Origin: Paraescarpia echinospica | Taxonomy: Eukaryota > Annelida > Polychaeta > Sabellida > Siboglinidae | Length of the DNA: 64,000 bases | Direction of reading: 5' to 3' | NCBI GenBank assembly: GCA_020002185.1 | Contig: CM034538.1 | Coordinates: forward strand, 3,998,773-4,062,772 | Part shown: one piece after another, positions 51,552 through 63,946 of the stretch | Layout of the letters: each line of letters begins with the position of its first letter | How positions within the stretch are numbered: the first letter of the stretch is position 1 | Made by a program: the position numbers and the translations under genes | Notes under the pieces: model-generated | What the model was told of the DNA's origin: nothing | The model's database searches: none | What the model saw: only the letters and a program-made list of their open reading frames with translations

Positions 51552-52320
51552 CACGGCCTCAACTTCATATGGCTCCTTCATTCTATCTCCCAGAAGTTGC
51601 CGCTCTTTACTGGATTCTTCTCTCGATTACTGAAGGACGACTTGCCCCAAACTGTGATCACCTGCATGGACCCTATCCCACAGCCTCCAACGAGAAACGA
51701 TGTCGTGCAGGAAACCATGGTGGGCTCGCTCAGAGTTGCAAACGAGATGAACCAGAGATACGCCATCGTCACTTATGACCACACTGTTGCCCTCAAGGGA
51801 TACCCCATTCAAGCTCTGCAAACTGCAACGTTTGACAAACTCGTCATATCGCTGGGAAATTTCCACCTGGAGCTGATCTACTTCAGAGCCCTGGAAACTT
51901 TTGTGGCTGATTCGGGGGTTGAACACCTCCTCACAGAAGTTGGTGTCTTGGATGAGGGATCGCTTGCTGGCGTCATGAAAGGGAAATTCTACAACCGATG
52001 TACCAGGATCCATCAACTTCTGGTTGCTGTCATGGAATGAGCACTGTTCGCCAAATACAAGGAGATGATGACAAAGGAGGAGGTGCAGGAAACAATGTCA
52101 GACTGTGACAGCACCCTCAAACACTCAATCAGTCGTTGAGAATGCATCATTCAAGAATCTCATGAGGGGATATGAGAGCTTCTTCCATGATGTCATCAAA
52201 GGACAGTACGGAAGCACTGCATCATTCTGGGATATCTACGTGTACCTCATCAACTGGGTATATCGTGAATTGCAGCGGGCCGTACGCACCAACAACAGTC
52301 CGAACGAAGGTAAATATCTC
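51552..52320 (+). pseudogene. Broken copy of a repeat-family gene (unknown function)
   Basis: An open stretch (51597-52040) reads LPQTVITCMDPIPQPPTRND, VANEMNQRYAIVTYDHTVAL, LGNFHLELIYFRALETFVAD and KGKFYNRCTRIHQLLVAVME. An in-frame TGA (52038) interrupts it, the frame continues to another stop (52135), and it resumes in a different frame as FKNLMRGYESFFHDVIKGQY and IYVYLINWVYRELQRAVRTN. I associate this type with a multicopy, element-like family in marine invertebrates but cannot name it. It leads directly into the 121-bp array, whose unit is its last segment. Confidence 0.6.
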
Positions 52321-53515
52321 ATCACAGGTAACTGTCATGGCTTCCTTCTGGGCTATCTACGAGTACCTCATCAACTGGGTATATCGTGAATTGCAGTGGG
52401 CCGTACGCACCAACAACTGTCCCAACGAAGGTAAATATCTCATCACAGGTAACTGTCATGGCTTCTTTCTGGGCTATCTACGAGTACCTCATCAACCGGG
52501 TATATCGAGAATTGCAGCGGGCCATACGCACCAACAACTGTCCCAACGAAGGTAAATATCTCATCACAGGTAACTGTCATGGCTTCCTTCTGGGCTATCT
52601 ACGAGTACCTCATCAACTGGGTATATCGTGAATTGCAGCGGGCCATACGCACCAACAACTGTCCCAACGAAGGTAAATATCTCATCACAGGTAACTGTCA
52701 TGGCTTCCTTCTGGGCTATCTACGAGTACCTCATCAACTGGGTATATCGTGAATTGCAGCGGGCCATACGCACCAACAACTGTCCCAACGAAGGTAAATA
52801 TCTCATCACAGGTAACTGTCATGGCTTCCTTCTGGGCTATCTACGAGTACCTCATCAACTGGGTATATCGTGAATTGCAGCGGGCCATACGCACCAACAA
52901 CTGTCCCAACGAAGGTAAATATCTCATCACAGGTAACTGTCATGGCTTCCTTCTGGGCTATCTACGAGTACCTCATCAACTGGGTATATCGTGAATTGCA
53001 GCGGGCCATACGCACCAACAACTGTCCCAACGAAGGTAAATATCTCATCACAGGTAACTGTCATGGCTTCCTTCTGGGCTATCTACGAGTACCTCATCAA
53101 CTGGGTATATCGTGAATTGCAGCGGGCCATACGCACCAACAACTGTCCCAACGAAGGTAAATATCTCATCACAGGTAACTGTCATGGCTTCCTTCTGGGC
53201 TATCTACGAGTACCTCATCAACCAGGTACATCGTGAATTGCAGCGGGCCGTACGCACCAACAACTGTCCCAACGAAGGTAAATATCTCATCACTGGTAAC
53301 TGTCATGGCTTCCTTCTGGGCTATCTACGTGTACCTCATCAACTGGGTATATCGTGAATTGCAGCGGGCCATACGCACCAACAACTGTCCCAACGAAGGT
53401 AAATATCTCATCACAGATAACTGTCATGGCTTCCTTCTGGGCTATCTACGTGTACCTCATCAACCGGGTATATCGAGAATTGCAGCGGGCCGTACGCACT
53501 AACCACTATCTCACC
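52232..53515 (+). repeat. 121-bp tandem array seeded from the repeat-family gene
   Basis: About 10.5 nearly identical copies. Each encodes YLINWVYRELQRAIRTNNCP, followed by NEG, then gtaaatatctcatcacag and gtaactgtcatggcttccttc. 121 is not a multiple of three, so each copy changes frame; open frames along it are by-products. The junction-like ACGAAG|GTAAAT suggests the unit spans an exon end and donor. Confidence 0.93.
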
Positions 53516-54265
53516 ACAGGTAACTGTCCCCTGTACCACCACGGGTAGCTCTCCCTGTGCACCACAAGTAACTGTCCCATCTCCCACTACAGGTAACTGT
53601 CCCACCAGAGGGAATTGCCCTCACTCATACTGCAAGAAGATATTTGAACAGTTATCCTGTCGTGTCTGTACTGACGAAAGTGTGCTGAAGATATATGAAC
53701 AATTACCCTGTCGCACCTGTACTGATGGTGTGTGTGGTAAAGATATAATATTAACAGTTATCCTGCCGTGTTTGTATGTACTGATAGTGATAAGAAGAGT
53801 GAACAGTTACCCTGTTGCGTCGGTTGAGAGTGCTAAAGATATGTAAACAGTTGTCCTGTCATGTCTGTACTAATGTGTGATGGATGTACTGAAGATATAA
53901 TTATGAACAGTTAAACATGTCGCATAGTCCTGTGCATCACTAACTTAATTTGTTATGTCGCATTTGTATTGTTAGCACAGCTGTTAACACAACGATGCCA
54001 TCTATTGGACTGCGAAATCCGTATGAGTGTTTGAGCGAATGAATACAGTTTCGTCAATCTTTGGGGTTTGTTGTCAGGGGGATTCCACCACTTAAAGGTG
54101 CTGGCATTGGTCATTCCGTACTCAGGGAACACCACGGAAATTTTTCAAAAAATGTTTTTAGCTTTGGCGCCATTCACATAAATAAAGGTACTTTTTTGCC
54201 CACTTCAGGGGGTGATTTAGGGAGCATTCCATTTGTGATGTCGGGGGATGGTTCCTCCAACACAT
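53516..54265. other. ena intron with ~70-bp degenerate repeats, no gene
   Basis: Units like gaagatatatgaacaattac + cctgtcgcacctgtactgat at about 53640-53910. Beyond that, a stretch with no recognised feature. Confidence 0.5.
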
Positions 54266-54495
54266 GGGGTCAACACAGTTAATGACACTCTGCACAATCA
54301 CACAACACAGTTGATGACCACCAGCACAATCACACAACACAGTTGATGACCACCTACACAATCACACAACACTGTTGATGACCACCAGCACAATCACACA
54401 ACACAGTTGATGATCACCTGCACAATCACACAACACAGTTGATGACTACCAGCACAATCATACAACACAGTTGATGACCACCTACACGATCACAT
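54266..54495. repeat. EVH1-acceptor minisatellite, second locus at the other end of the intron
   Basis: About seven 32-bp units identical in type to 48201-49085, yet almost 6 kb away and just inside the donor end of the same intron (exon at 54623). Confidence 0.9.
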
Positions 54496-54622
54496 GACAC
54501 AACAATAAAGTGAGCCAGACTAGTGGCATGAGCCATTGTGGTAGTGTGACACTGTAGGAAGGTAGGGAAGTTGACACAAACAAACAAGAACTGACTGGAT
54601 CACCAGACATCGCTGTACATAC

Positions 54623-54788
54623 CTCGTGGTCCTGGAGCTTGCGGCCAACGACACGGAAGGTGTTGTTGACTGAGTGGTGGTAGATGTGTACCTTCGACAG
54701 CCCCTGGGAGGAGCCACTGGGCACCCACTTCTTGTTGCCGTCGTCATATACCATGACGGAGGCTCGTGCCGCCACGATAGAGTGCTCA
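54623..54788 (-). CDS. ena: ena/VASP exon: EVH1 domain, first half
   Basis: Acceptor gctatgttgcag (AG at 54789-54790), donor GTATGT (54622-54617). 166 nt: one base completes the incoming codon, then 55 codons to the phase-0 donor. [40 protein letters not shown] and LQDHE are unmistakable EVH1. In other Ena/VASP genes the preceding exon contributes only the first few residues. I could not find it in 54800-64000, so the start codon is missing from this annotation. Confidence 0.96.
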
Positions 54789-54799
54789 CTGCAACATAG

Positions 54800-54915
54800 C
54801 AACACACTCATGAGTCGACTGTCTCTTACACTCATGAGTCAACTGTCTCTTACACTTATGAGCCAACTGTCTTCTACATTCGTGAGTCAACTGTCTCTTA
54901 CACTTATAAGTCAAT
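54800..54915. repeat. 26-bp minisatellite next to the EVH1 first exon
   Basis: Four or five units of ctcatgagtcaactgtctct + tacact. Confidence 0.88.
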
Positions 54916-55140
54916 TCGCAGGCTGTCTATTATTATGATTACGTGCATGTGCACATCTGCCTAGGTCTCTGTTGGACCAACTCGCAGGCTGTCTATTATT
55001 ATGATTACGTGCATGTGCACATCTGCCTAGGTCTCTGTTGGACCAACTTGCAGACTGGCTATTATTATGATTACGTGCATGTGCATTTCTGCCTAGATCT
55101 CTGTTGGACCAACTCACAGGCAGTCTATTATTATGATTAT
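54916..55140. repeat. 66-bp minisatellite
   Basis: Three and a half units of ctgtctattattatgattac + gtgcatgtgcacatctgcct + aggtctctgttggaccaactcgcagg. Confidence 0.93.
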
Positions 55141-55605
55141 GTATAAATCACCAGTGTTGCTCCGTGATGTATTCAAAGCTAGACCGTCCACTAATCCCTC
55201 TCCTTATTCAATTACTGCACTGCACGGGTAGAAAAATTGTATTATCCAATCATTTCACAAGAGAACCAAGTCAACAGTCTACTGTGCTCTCCTGGCTCTT
55301 GCTCTTGCTCTCTCGAAGAACAACCCTCAACGTTCTACCTGTGAGGTGTGCAACACACTGTATAACACATCTGTTCTGTTGTGTATGTAAGACACACACA
55401 CAAACAACTTAAACCACATAAGTACAGTTAGTACACACATATGTGCACATGTACAAACACATTCGCACAAGCCAGTGCCACAGTAAAGATAAAGCTGCCT
55501 CACCCGAAAGGGTTTCTCTTCACCATGTTGATGGCCGGAGCGAGAGAGTGAAAGCAGGGAGGAGTACCTCCAAGGTGTACTGCTAAGGTAGCCTAACCCA
55601 ACTAG
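55141..55605. other. Host intron/upstream DNA, nothing recognised
   Basis: No exon or repeat seen. Confidence 0.5.
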
Positions 55606-56160
55606 CGGGCCTGACTGTATCCGCCAACTACCACACCTGACTGTATCCTCCAACTACCAGGCCTGACCGTATCTTCCAACTACCAGGCCTGACCGTATCC
55701 TCCAACTAACAGACCTGACCGTATCCTCCAACTACCAGGCCTGACCGTATCTTCCAACTACCAGGCCTGACCGTATCCTCCAACTACCAGGCCTGACCGT
55801 ATCTTCCAACTACCAGGCCTGACCGTATCCTCCAACTAACAGACCTAACCGTATCCTCCAACTACTAGGCCTGACCGTATCTTCCAACTACCAGGCCTGA
55901 CCGTATCTTCCAACTAACAGACCTGACCGTATCCTCCAACTACCAGGCCTGATCGTATCCTCCAACTAACAGACCTGACCGTATCTTCCAACTACCAGGC
56001 CTGACTGTATCCTCCAACTAACAGACCTGACCGTATCCTCCAACTACCAGGCCAGACCATATCCACCAACTTCCACACCTGACTGTACAGTCCAACTACC
56101 AGACCTGACTGTATCGTCCAACTACCAGGCCTGACTGTATCCTCCAATTACCAGAGCTAA
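55606..56160. repeat. 26-bp minisatellite
   Basis: About 21 copies of ctgaccgtatcctccaacta + ccaggc. Confidence 0.95.
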
Positions 56161-56640
56161 CTGCATGCCTCCACCTAATGAAGGGAACAGCCTGCAGCCT
56201 GAGCGTTGTTACCATGACACAAGAACGCAGAGGCCGGGCAATGTGGCAGCTTTCACTCAATTTAACATCCCAGGTCGATTCTCACGGCCTCATTCCGTCT
56301 CACTATTGATTGTTGAATACACTGCCTAGGTTCCATGTGGATACGGCTGTAATATTCTACTTTATATGCGCAAAACCTTGCAAATTTCCACAGCTTTTTT
56401 TGATACACTCATTTATTTACATGCAAGTAATTATATAACTGTAGGTAGTCATACAATGGCAAGTAATGATACGACTGCAGGTAGTCATACAATGGCAAGT
56501 AATCATGGACATTATAACATCAACGTAATATTAGCATATATTGCTCAAATAAAGAAATAGTGTCTTAGTTTTGAAGCAATAGCTATTATATCAGGAACAC
56601 TTCCAAGAAGAAGATGGGGAGATGATGCTATAATAATAAT
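56161..56640. other. Unique host DNA, nothing recognised
   Basis: A short duplication of caagtaat.ata.. near 56420-56510; otherwise nothing. Confidence 0.5.
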
Positions 56641-56644
56641 AATA

Positions 56645-57865
56645 GGGTTGTGAATGAGGAGGTAGGGTGCTAGAGGTGTGAATGAGGGGGTAGGGTGTTA
56701 GGGTGTTGAATGAGGGGGTAGGGGGCTCGATTTGTGAATGAGGGGGTAGGGTGTTCTAGGGTTGTGAATGAGGGGGTAGGATGTTAGTGTTGTGAATGAT
56801 GGGGTAGGGTGCTAGTGTTGTGAATGAGGGGGTATGATGCTAGTTTTGTGAATGAGGGGGTATGATGCTAGTTCTGTGAATGAGGGCATAGGGTGCTCGA
56901 TTTGTGAATGAGGGGGTAGGGTGCTAGGGTTGTGAATGAGGGGGAAGGGTGCTAGGGTTGTGAATGAGGGGGCAGGGTGCTAGGTTTGTGAATAAGGGGG
57001 TATGGTGCTAGGTTTATCAATGAGGAGGTTGGGTGGTAGGGATGTGAATGAGGGGGTAAGGTGTTAGGGTTGTGAATGAGGGGGTAGGTTGCTAGGGTTG
57101 TGAATGGGGGTAGGTTGCTAGGGTTGTGAATGAGGGGGTAAGGTGCTAGGGTTGTGAGTGAGGGGGTAGGTTGCTAGGGTTGTGAATGAAGAAATAGGGT
57201 GCTCAATTTGTGAATGAGGGGGTAGGGTGCTAGAGTTGTGAATGAGGGGACAGAGTGCTATAGTTGTGAATGAGAGTGTAGGGTGCTAGGGTTATGAATG
57301 AGTGGGGTAGGGTGTTAGGGTGTTGAATGAGGGGGTAGGGTGCTCGATTTGTGAATGAGGGCATAGGGTGTTCTAGGGTTGTGAATGAGGGGGTAGGATG
57401 TTAGTGTTGTGAATGATGGGGTAGGGTGCTAGTGTTGTGAATGAGGGGGTATGATGCTAGTTTTGTGAATGAGGGGGTATGATGCTAGTTCTGTGAATGA
57501 GGGCATATGGTGCTCGATTTGTGAATGAGGGGGTAGGGTGCTAGAGTTGTGAATGAGGGGGAAGGGTGCTAGGGTTGTGAATGAGGGGGCAGGGTGCTAG
57601 GTTTGTGAATGAGGGGGTATGGTGCTAGGTTTATCAATGAGGAGGTTGGGTGGTAGGGATGTAAATGAGGGGGTAAGGTGTTAGGGTTGTGAGTGAGGGG
57701 GTAGGTTGCTAGGGTTGTGAATGAAGAAGTAGGGTGCTCAATTTGTGAATGAGGGGGTAGGATGCTAGAGTTGTGAATGAGGGGACAGAGTGCTAGGGTT
57801 ATGAATGAGGGGGTAGGGTGTTAGGGTTGTGAACAAGGGGGTAGGGTGTTAAGGTTGTGAATGTT
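56645..57865. repeat. ~29-bp minisatellite
   Basis: About 40 units of gttgtgaatgagggggtagg + gtgctaggg. A large segmental duplication is visible: 56690-57060 is repeated at about 57300-57680. Confidence 0.95.
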
Positions 57866-57899
57866 GTAGTGGAATCAGGTAAACAAAGGTGCATCTTCC

Positions 57900-58140
57900 C
57901 AATGTCAACAGTCCATAGACAGTCCAGAGACAGACCACAGACACAGACAGATAACAGGCAGACCAGAGACATAGACAGACCAGAGACACAGACAGACCAC
58001 AAACAGACCAGAGACACAGACAGACAACGGGCAGACCAGAGCCATAGACAGACCAGAGACACAGACAGACCACAAACAGACCAGAGACACAGACAGACAA
58101 CGGGCAGACCAGAGACATAGACAGACCAGAGACATCAGGA
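57900..58140. repeat. Compound cagacagaccagagacac array
   Basis: 14-18 bp units organised in about 60-bp higher-order blocks. Confidence 0.9.
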
Positions 58141-58209
58141 CTGTTTATGTAGATTGTTGACCAACACACTGTCACTCAGATTGGCTCTCTGTAGCAGAAC
58201 TAATGAAAT

Positions 58210-58335
58210 ATTGACAAGGACACTTTCTAGGCACAGACTAGAGTAAGGACATTTTCTAGGCACAGACTAGAGTAAGGACACTTCCTAGGCATAGACTAGA
58301 GTAAGGACACTTTCTAGGCATAGACTAGAGCAAGA
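58210..58335. repeat. 29-bp minisatellite
   Basis: Four copies of ggacactttctaggcataga + ctagagtaa. Confidence 0.9.
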
Positions 58336-58785
58336 AGAGGCAGGATGTGGATAAGAAAGAAACAGGCTTGTTTATGAAACACGTTAGATGCAAAGTCAAC
58401 AACCATCCAATGTTTGGATGAAAGTTAAATGATTTATTATGCAGTCCTTCGTCCAAAACATAGCAGTGTTTTACTCTTAATAATGTTTTGGCAAACTGTG
58501 CATTACGATACCAGCACAAGAGAAAACTATATCAGGACACAACTTGATAAGGACACCAGGACAAGAGAAGACTACATCAGGATACATCTTGATAAAGACA
58601 CGTTCCCCCTCCATTCATGAGCATCACCACCTACAGAGCTGGTCCATTGCTGTCTACACCACTGACTGTCAGCAGACACTGAATTATTGAGTGGGTACTC
58701 AAGTCTTCATCCTTCATCTCAATAATCACAACAGTTGAGACAAAAAATGTCTTATTACGACAGGGTGGCCTCATTCTCTCTCATG
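58336..58785. other. Unique host DNA, nothing recognised
   Basis: Two related 43-bp pieces (accagcacaagagaaaactatatcagga-type) at about 58510-58600. Confidence 0.5.
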
Positions 58786-59415
58786 CTGTGGATGTACAGT
58801 CTGGGACAACAAAGCAATGCAGACCCCCCTCTCACTCTCGCCATCTGGGAGGGTGAAATTGTACAAAAAACAATGACGCCCCCTCTCTCTTTATAGTCTT
58901 TGAGGATGGAAGTGTTCAACAAAACAATGTAGGGCCCCCTCCCTCTCTCTCTCTCGACTGTGAGAGGGTGAAAGTGTACAAAAAACAATGACGCCCCCTC
59001 TCTCTTGACTCTGGGAGGGTGGAAGTGTATAGCAAAACAATGTAGGCCCCCCTCCCTCTCTCTCTTGACTCTGGGAGGGTGGAAGTGTATAGCAAAACAA
59101 TGTAGGTCCCCCTACCTCTCTCTCTCGACTCTGGGAGGGTGGAAGTGTATAGCAAAACAATGTAAGCCCCTCTTTCTCATACACAGTCTAGGAGGGTGAA
59201 TGTATAAAAGCAATGTAACACACCCTCTCTCTATCACACGTTCTGGGAAGGTAGGAGTCTACAACAAGCACCCTCTCTCTATCACACATTCTGGGAGGGT
59301 AGGAGTCTACAACAAGCACCCTCTCTCTATCACACGTTCTGGGAGGGTAGGAGTCTACAACAAGCACCCTCTCTCTCTATCACACATTCTGGGAGGGTAG
59401 GAGTCTACAACAAGC
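58786..59415. repeat. Two related arrays: 60-bp then 47-bp units
   Basis: 58840-59200: ggagggtggaagtgtatagc units with a polypurine/polypyrimidine ccctccctctctctct piece. 59200-59415: ctatcacacgttctgggagg units. Both share ctctct and gggagggt(g/a)g, so one derives from the other. Confidence 0.9.
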
Positions 59416-59820
59416 ACGCTTTTATAGACAGACACTTCGAGGAGCTTTGAGACATTGAATGTGTCAGATATAATGTTATTATTGGTGCAGTTAGACTGTT
59501 TCCACATGGACTAGCTGTAGACTATTAGGTGAATCATGCTGGCCCTGAATGGCTGAGTTAGACTCAAGGCTGTCTGCTCACTGGCATTAGACTACCACGA
59601 TCAATGCATGGCAGTACTCAAGTAGACCGCAGATAAACAGCTTCTATGATGTGTGAAATAAAACTTCAAACAGCTATTATTTTGAACATTCATTCTCTAA
59701 AAATAAATCCTAAAACTTTGAATAAGTAACTGTACAAAAATATGGGTATTTAAGATATACTGAAAGCATACGATATCACACAGCAATTGATTATCTAGGT
59801 GATTACAACTTACTGTCATA
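59416..59820. other. Unique host DNA, nothing recognised
   Basis: No feature. Confidence 0.5.
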
Positions 59821-59829
59821 TTACCATTT

Positions 59830-60424
59830 CACTTCAATTGACTGCATTCACACTCATGTTCACTGTGTTCTATTTCACATCAATTGACTGCATTCACACT
59901 CGTGTTCACTGTGTTCTATTTCACATCAATTGACTGCATTCACACTCGTATTCACCGTTCTATTTCACATCAATTGACTGCATTCACACTCATGTTCACT
60001 GTGTTCTATTTCACATCAATTGACTGCATTTACACTCATGTTCACTGTGTTCTATTTCACATCAATTGACTGCATTCACACTCATGTTCACGGAGTTCTA
60101 TTTCACATCAACTGACTGCATTCACACTCGTGTTCACTGTGTTCTATTTCACATCAATTGACTGCATTCACACTCGTGTTCACTGTGTTCTATTTCACAT
60201 CAATTGACTGCATTCACACTCTTGTTCACTGTGTTCTATTTCACATCAATTGACTGCATTCACACTCGTGTTCACTGTGTTCTATTTCACATCAATTGAC
60301 TGCATTCACACTCGTGTTCACTGTGTTCTATTTCACATCAATTGACTGCATTCACACTCATGTTCAGTGTGTTCTATTTCACATCAACTGACTGCATTCA
60401 CACTCATGTTCACTGTGTTCTTCA
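59830..60424. repeat. 46-bp minisatellite
   Basis: About 13 copies of attgactgcattcacactca + tgttcactgtgttctatttc + acatca. Confidence 0.96.
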
Positions 60425-60834
60425 GCTGTAAATAATAGGATTTCACTGATTTGATGAATAACTGAACTTAAATAAAACTCAGATAAATAATATATGATGT
60501 CAGTGCAAGATGTTAAATAAATGGCTCTGTACATGTCCATGGTTTCATGATATTCACAACTTCACGTACAAGGAACATTGTGGTCAGATCACAATTGGGC
60601 CAATCCATGAAGTAATAATAATTATTATTGCAAATATGTATAAAGTAGCACTTTTAGTAACCCTTGGCATGGCATTTTCTAACCTACTGTACTACAGACC
60701 TGATTAAATACATTAACTTGATGTTTCATTTTGACCGGAAACAAATTCTGCAATAATACTAGTGAAGAAAGCTGATATTGAGCACATTATAATATATATA
60801 CAGGTTGTATTTCTATACAAATGATTATTTCAAA
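60425..60834. other. Unique host DNA, nothing recognised
   Basis: No feature. Confidence 0.5.
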
Positions 60835-61212
60835 CCTCAACAAGACAACCAACTCTCGATTTGAGACTATTGAAAGACCTCAACAAGACAACTAACTCCC
60901 GGTTGGAGACTGTTGAAAGACCTCAACAAGACAACCAACTCCCGGTTGGAGACTGTTGAAAGACCTCAACAAGACAACCAACTCCCAGTTGGAGACTGTT
61001 GAAAGACTTCAACAAGACAACCAACTCCCGGTTGGAGACTGTTGAAAGACCTCAACAAGACAACCAACTCCTGGTTGGAGACTGCTGAAAGACTTCAACA
61101 AGACAACCAACTCTTGGTTGAAGACTGTTGAAAGACCTCAACAAGACAACCAACTCTTGGTTGAAGACTGTTGAAAGACCTCAACAAGACAACCAACAGG
61201 CTGGAGACTGTG
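60835..61212. repeat. 43-bp minisatellite
   Basis: About nine copies of aactcccggttggagactgt + tgaaagacctcaacaagaca + acc. Confidence 0.95.
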
Positions 61213-61985
61213 GAGAATATAGAATACGTACATGAGCTGGACAGGGGCATACATGTCGCCTCCAACTGCCATCTATCCACACGCCTGATCCCTCGCTGCC
61301 TAACCACTCCCTAGTCGTAGCATTTAGGGAGAGGGATTCCTCCCTAGCAGTCCACTGCTCCTGGCTATCAGGATGTCGACATAGCTTGGACACACACACC
61401 AATGTAACCTAACTAACGTCATTGGTGACACAACACTGTCACCATGTCAAGTGTCAACCATGACAGTAGTTGTATGTCGCAAGTATATGAAGTGTGACAG
61501 ATCCTATGTCAGAGCTGTACTTGGCTGCTTCAGTGGACCAACAAATCACAATCACACATGCTGCTAGACGCTTGCTTCATTCTCTCTCACAACTCTTCTC
61601 AGCCACAATGCACACTTGTCTGTGTCAATATTTCCTGGCTGTCTACATCATGATCTCACAGATCACAGGATCCCACAGATCTCACGAGACACAGCTGAGT
61701 GAAAGTGACCACTGAGCACTGTGTGTGTTGTACCAGAGTTTGAGACTGGCAGCGTTACAAGAGGCTGGAGCACACAACACCTGTAGACCAGTGAGGCCAG
61801 ACCCACCAGGCTGGCTGCAGCAGGCGCTTGTCTCACCTTGCACAAGCTGTGGAATAACAGCCAGGTAAACCACAACAGCCTCCAGTGCAAACAGCTGGGC
61901 CCTGGCACCCTCCCCACCCCACCCCTGGGCACTGGCACCCCCTCCCATAGGCTGCAAGACAAACACAGACTGGCCACTACATAGT
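61213..61985. other. Host DNA, nothing recognised
   Basis: No coding exon recognised; open frames here continue from the neighbouring arrays. Confidence 0.45.
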
Positions 61986-61989
61986 GTAC

Positions 61990-62405
61990 ACACAGGCTGC
62001 CAGCCATAGACAGGCTGCCAGCCATAGACAGGCTGCCAGCCATAGACAGGCTGCCAGCCATAGACAGGCTGCCAGCCATAGACAGGCTGCCCACTACACA
62101 GTGTACACATGGGTTGCCCACTACACATGGGCTGCCCACTACACATGGGCTGCCCACTACACATGGGCTGCCCACTACACATGGGGTGCCCGCTACACAT
62201 GGGCTGCCCACTACACATGGGCTGCTCTCTACACAGCGTACACACAGGATACCCACTACACACAGGCTGCCCACTACACATGGGCTGCCCACTACACAGT
62301 GTACACATTGGCTGCCCACCAATACACATGGGTTTCCTGCAACACACGGGCTGCCCACTACACACAGGTGCCCAATACAGATGGGCTGCACACTGTACAT
62401 AGGCT
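61990..62405. repeat. 18-bp and ~17-bp minisatellites
   Basis: gctgccagccatagacag units (61996-62090), then ggctgcccactacacat units (62090-62400). Unit lengths divisible by or close to three create long spurious frames on both strands. Confidence 0.94.
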
Positions 62406-62720
62406 GTCGGGTCACTCACACTTACATTTTACAGTGTTAAAGCCTTGAATGGGATCAAAACTGGTTTTGCTCTGGATTAAAACTGCTGGAGCAGGAACAG
62501 GGAAGTAACGAATGGCAGAAGATAACCAGAGAATGCCTTGTAATGAATTCAGCTTCTAGCGGCTGCCAAGACACACCTGGCAGGAATTACACCTCCCCAC
62601 TGGCGGCTGTAGCAAGATAACCAGCTGGGCTCATTTCCCCTTCTTAGTCTCTGTCTTACTTCCTTGTCTCACAGCCCACACACCCAGTCCCACATACCAT
62701 GGCCTGCCAGAGGCACAATC
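62406..62720. other. Host DNA between arrays, nothing recognised
   Basis: No feature. Confidence 0.5.
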
Positions 62721-62724
62721 TATC

Positions 62725-63946
62725 AGTGGCCTGGTTACTCTGGTCTATCAATGGTCCAGTTACTCTGGTCTATCAGTGGCCCAGTTACTTTGGTCTATCA
62801 ATGGCCCTATTACTCTGGTCTATCAGTGGCCCAGTTACTTTGGTCTATCAATGGCCCTATTACTCTGGTCTATCAGTGGCCCTGTTACTCTGGTCTATCG
62901 ATGGTCCAGTTACTCTGGTCTATCAGTGGCCCAGTTACTTTGGTCTATCAATGGCCCTATTACTCTGGTCTATCAGTGGCTCTGTTACTCTGATCTATCG
63001 ATGGTCCAGTTACTCTGGTCTATCAGTGGCCCAGTTACTTTGGTCTATCAATGGCCCTATTACTCTTGTCTATCAGTGGCCTTGTTACTTTGGTCTATCA
63101 ATGGCCCTATTACTCTGGTCTATCTATCAGTGGCCATGTTACTCTGGTCTATAAATGGTCCAGTTACTCTGGTCTATCAGTGGCCCAGTTACTTTGGTCT
63201 ACCAATGGCCCTGTTACTGTGGTCTATCAATGGTCCAGTTACTCTAGTCTATCAGTGGCCCAGTTACTGTGGTCTGTCAATGGCCCTGTTACTCTGGTCT
63301 ATCAGTGGCCCAGTTACTCTGGTCTATCAATGGTCCAGTTACTCTGGTCTATCAGTGGCCCAGTTACTTTGGTCTATCAGTGGCCCTGTTACTCTGGTTT
63401 ATCGATGGCCCAGTTACTTTGGTCTATCAATGGCCCTGTTACTCTGGTCTATCAGTGGCCCAGTTACTTTGGTCTATCAATGGCTCTGTTACTCTGGTCT
63501 ATCAATGGCCCTGTTACTGTGGTCTATCAATGGCCCTGTTACTCTGGTCTATCAGTGGCCCAGTTACTTTGGTATATCAATGGCCCTGTTACTCTGGTCT
63601 ATCAGTGGCCCAGTTATTTTGATCTACCAATGGCCCTGTTACTCTGGTCTATCAGTGGCCCTGTTACCTTGGTCTACCAATGGCCCTGTTACTCTGGTCT
63701 ATCACTGGCCCTGTTACTTTGGTCTACCAATGGCCCTGTTACTCTGGTCTATCAGTGGCCCGGTTACTTTGGTCTATCAATGGCGCTGTTACTTTGGCCT
63801 ATCAATGACCCTGTTACTCTGGTCTATCAGTGGCCCAGTTACTTTGGTCTATCAGTGGCCCAGTTACTTTGGTCTATCAATGGCCCTATTACTCTGGTCT
63901 ATCAGTGGCCCTGTTACTCTGATCTATCAGTGGCCCAGTGAGTTAC
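62725..63946. repeat. 25-bp minisatellite, about 48 copies
   Basis: Unit tatcaatggccctgttactc + tggtc, with alternating variants (cagtggcccagttacttt / caatggccctgttactct), giving a 50-bp higher-order period. The 296-codon frame it contains has only repeat-derived residues and is not a gene. Confidence 0.96.

Noticed and set aside
52386..53548. Series of 81-89 codon ORFs spaced 121 bp apart
   Set aside because: The same repeat unit read repeatedly; not separate genes.
61663..63941. Long ORFs of 97-296 codons on both strands
   Set aside because: Products of minisatellites with 17-, 18- and 25-bp units; residues are pure repeat, with no other coding signal.
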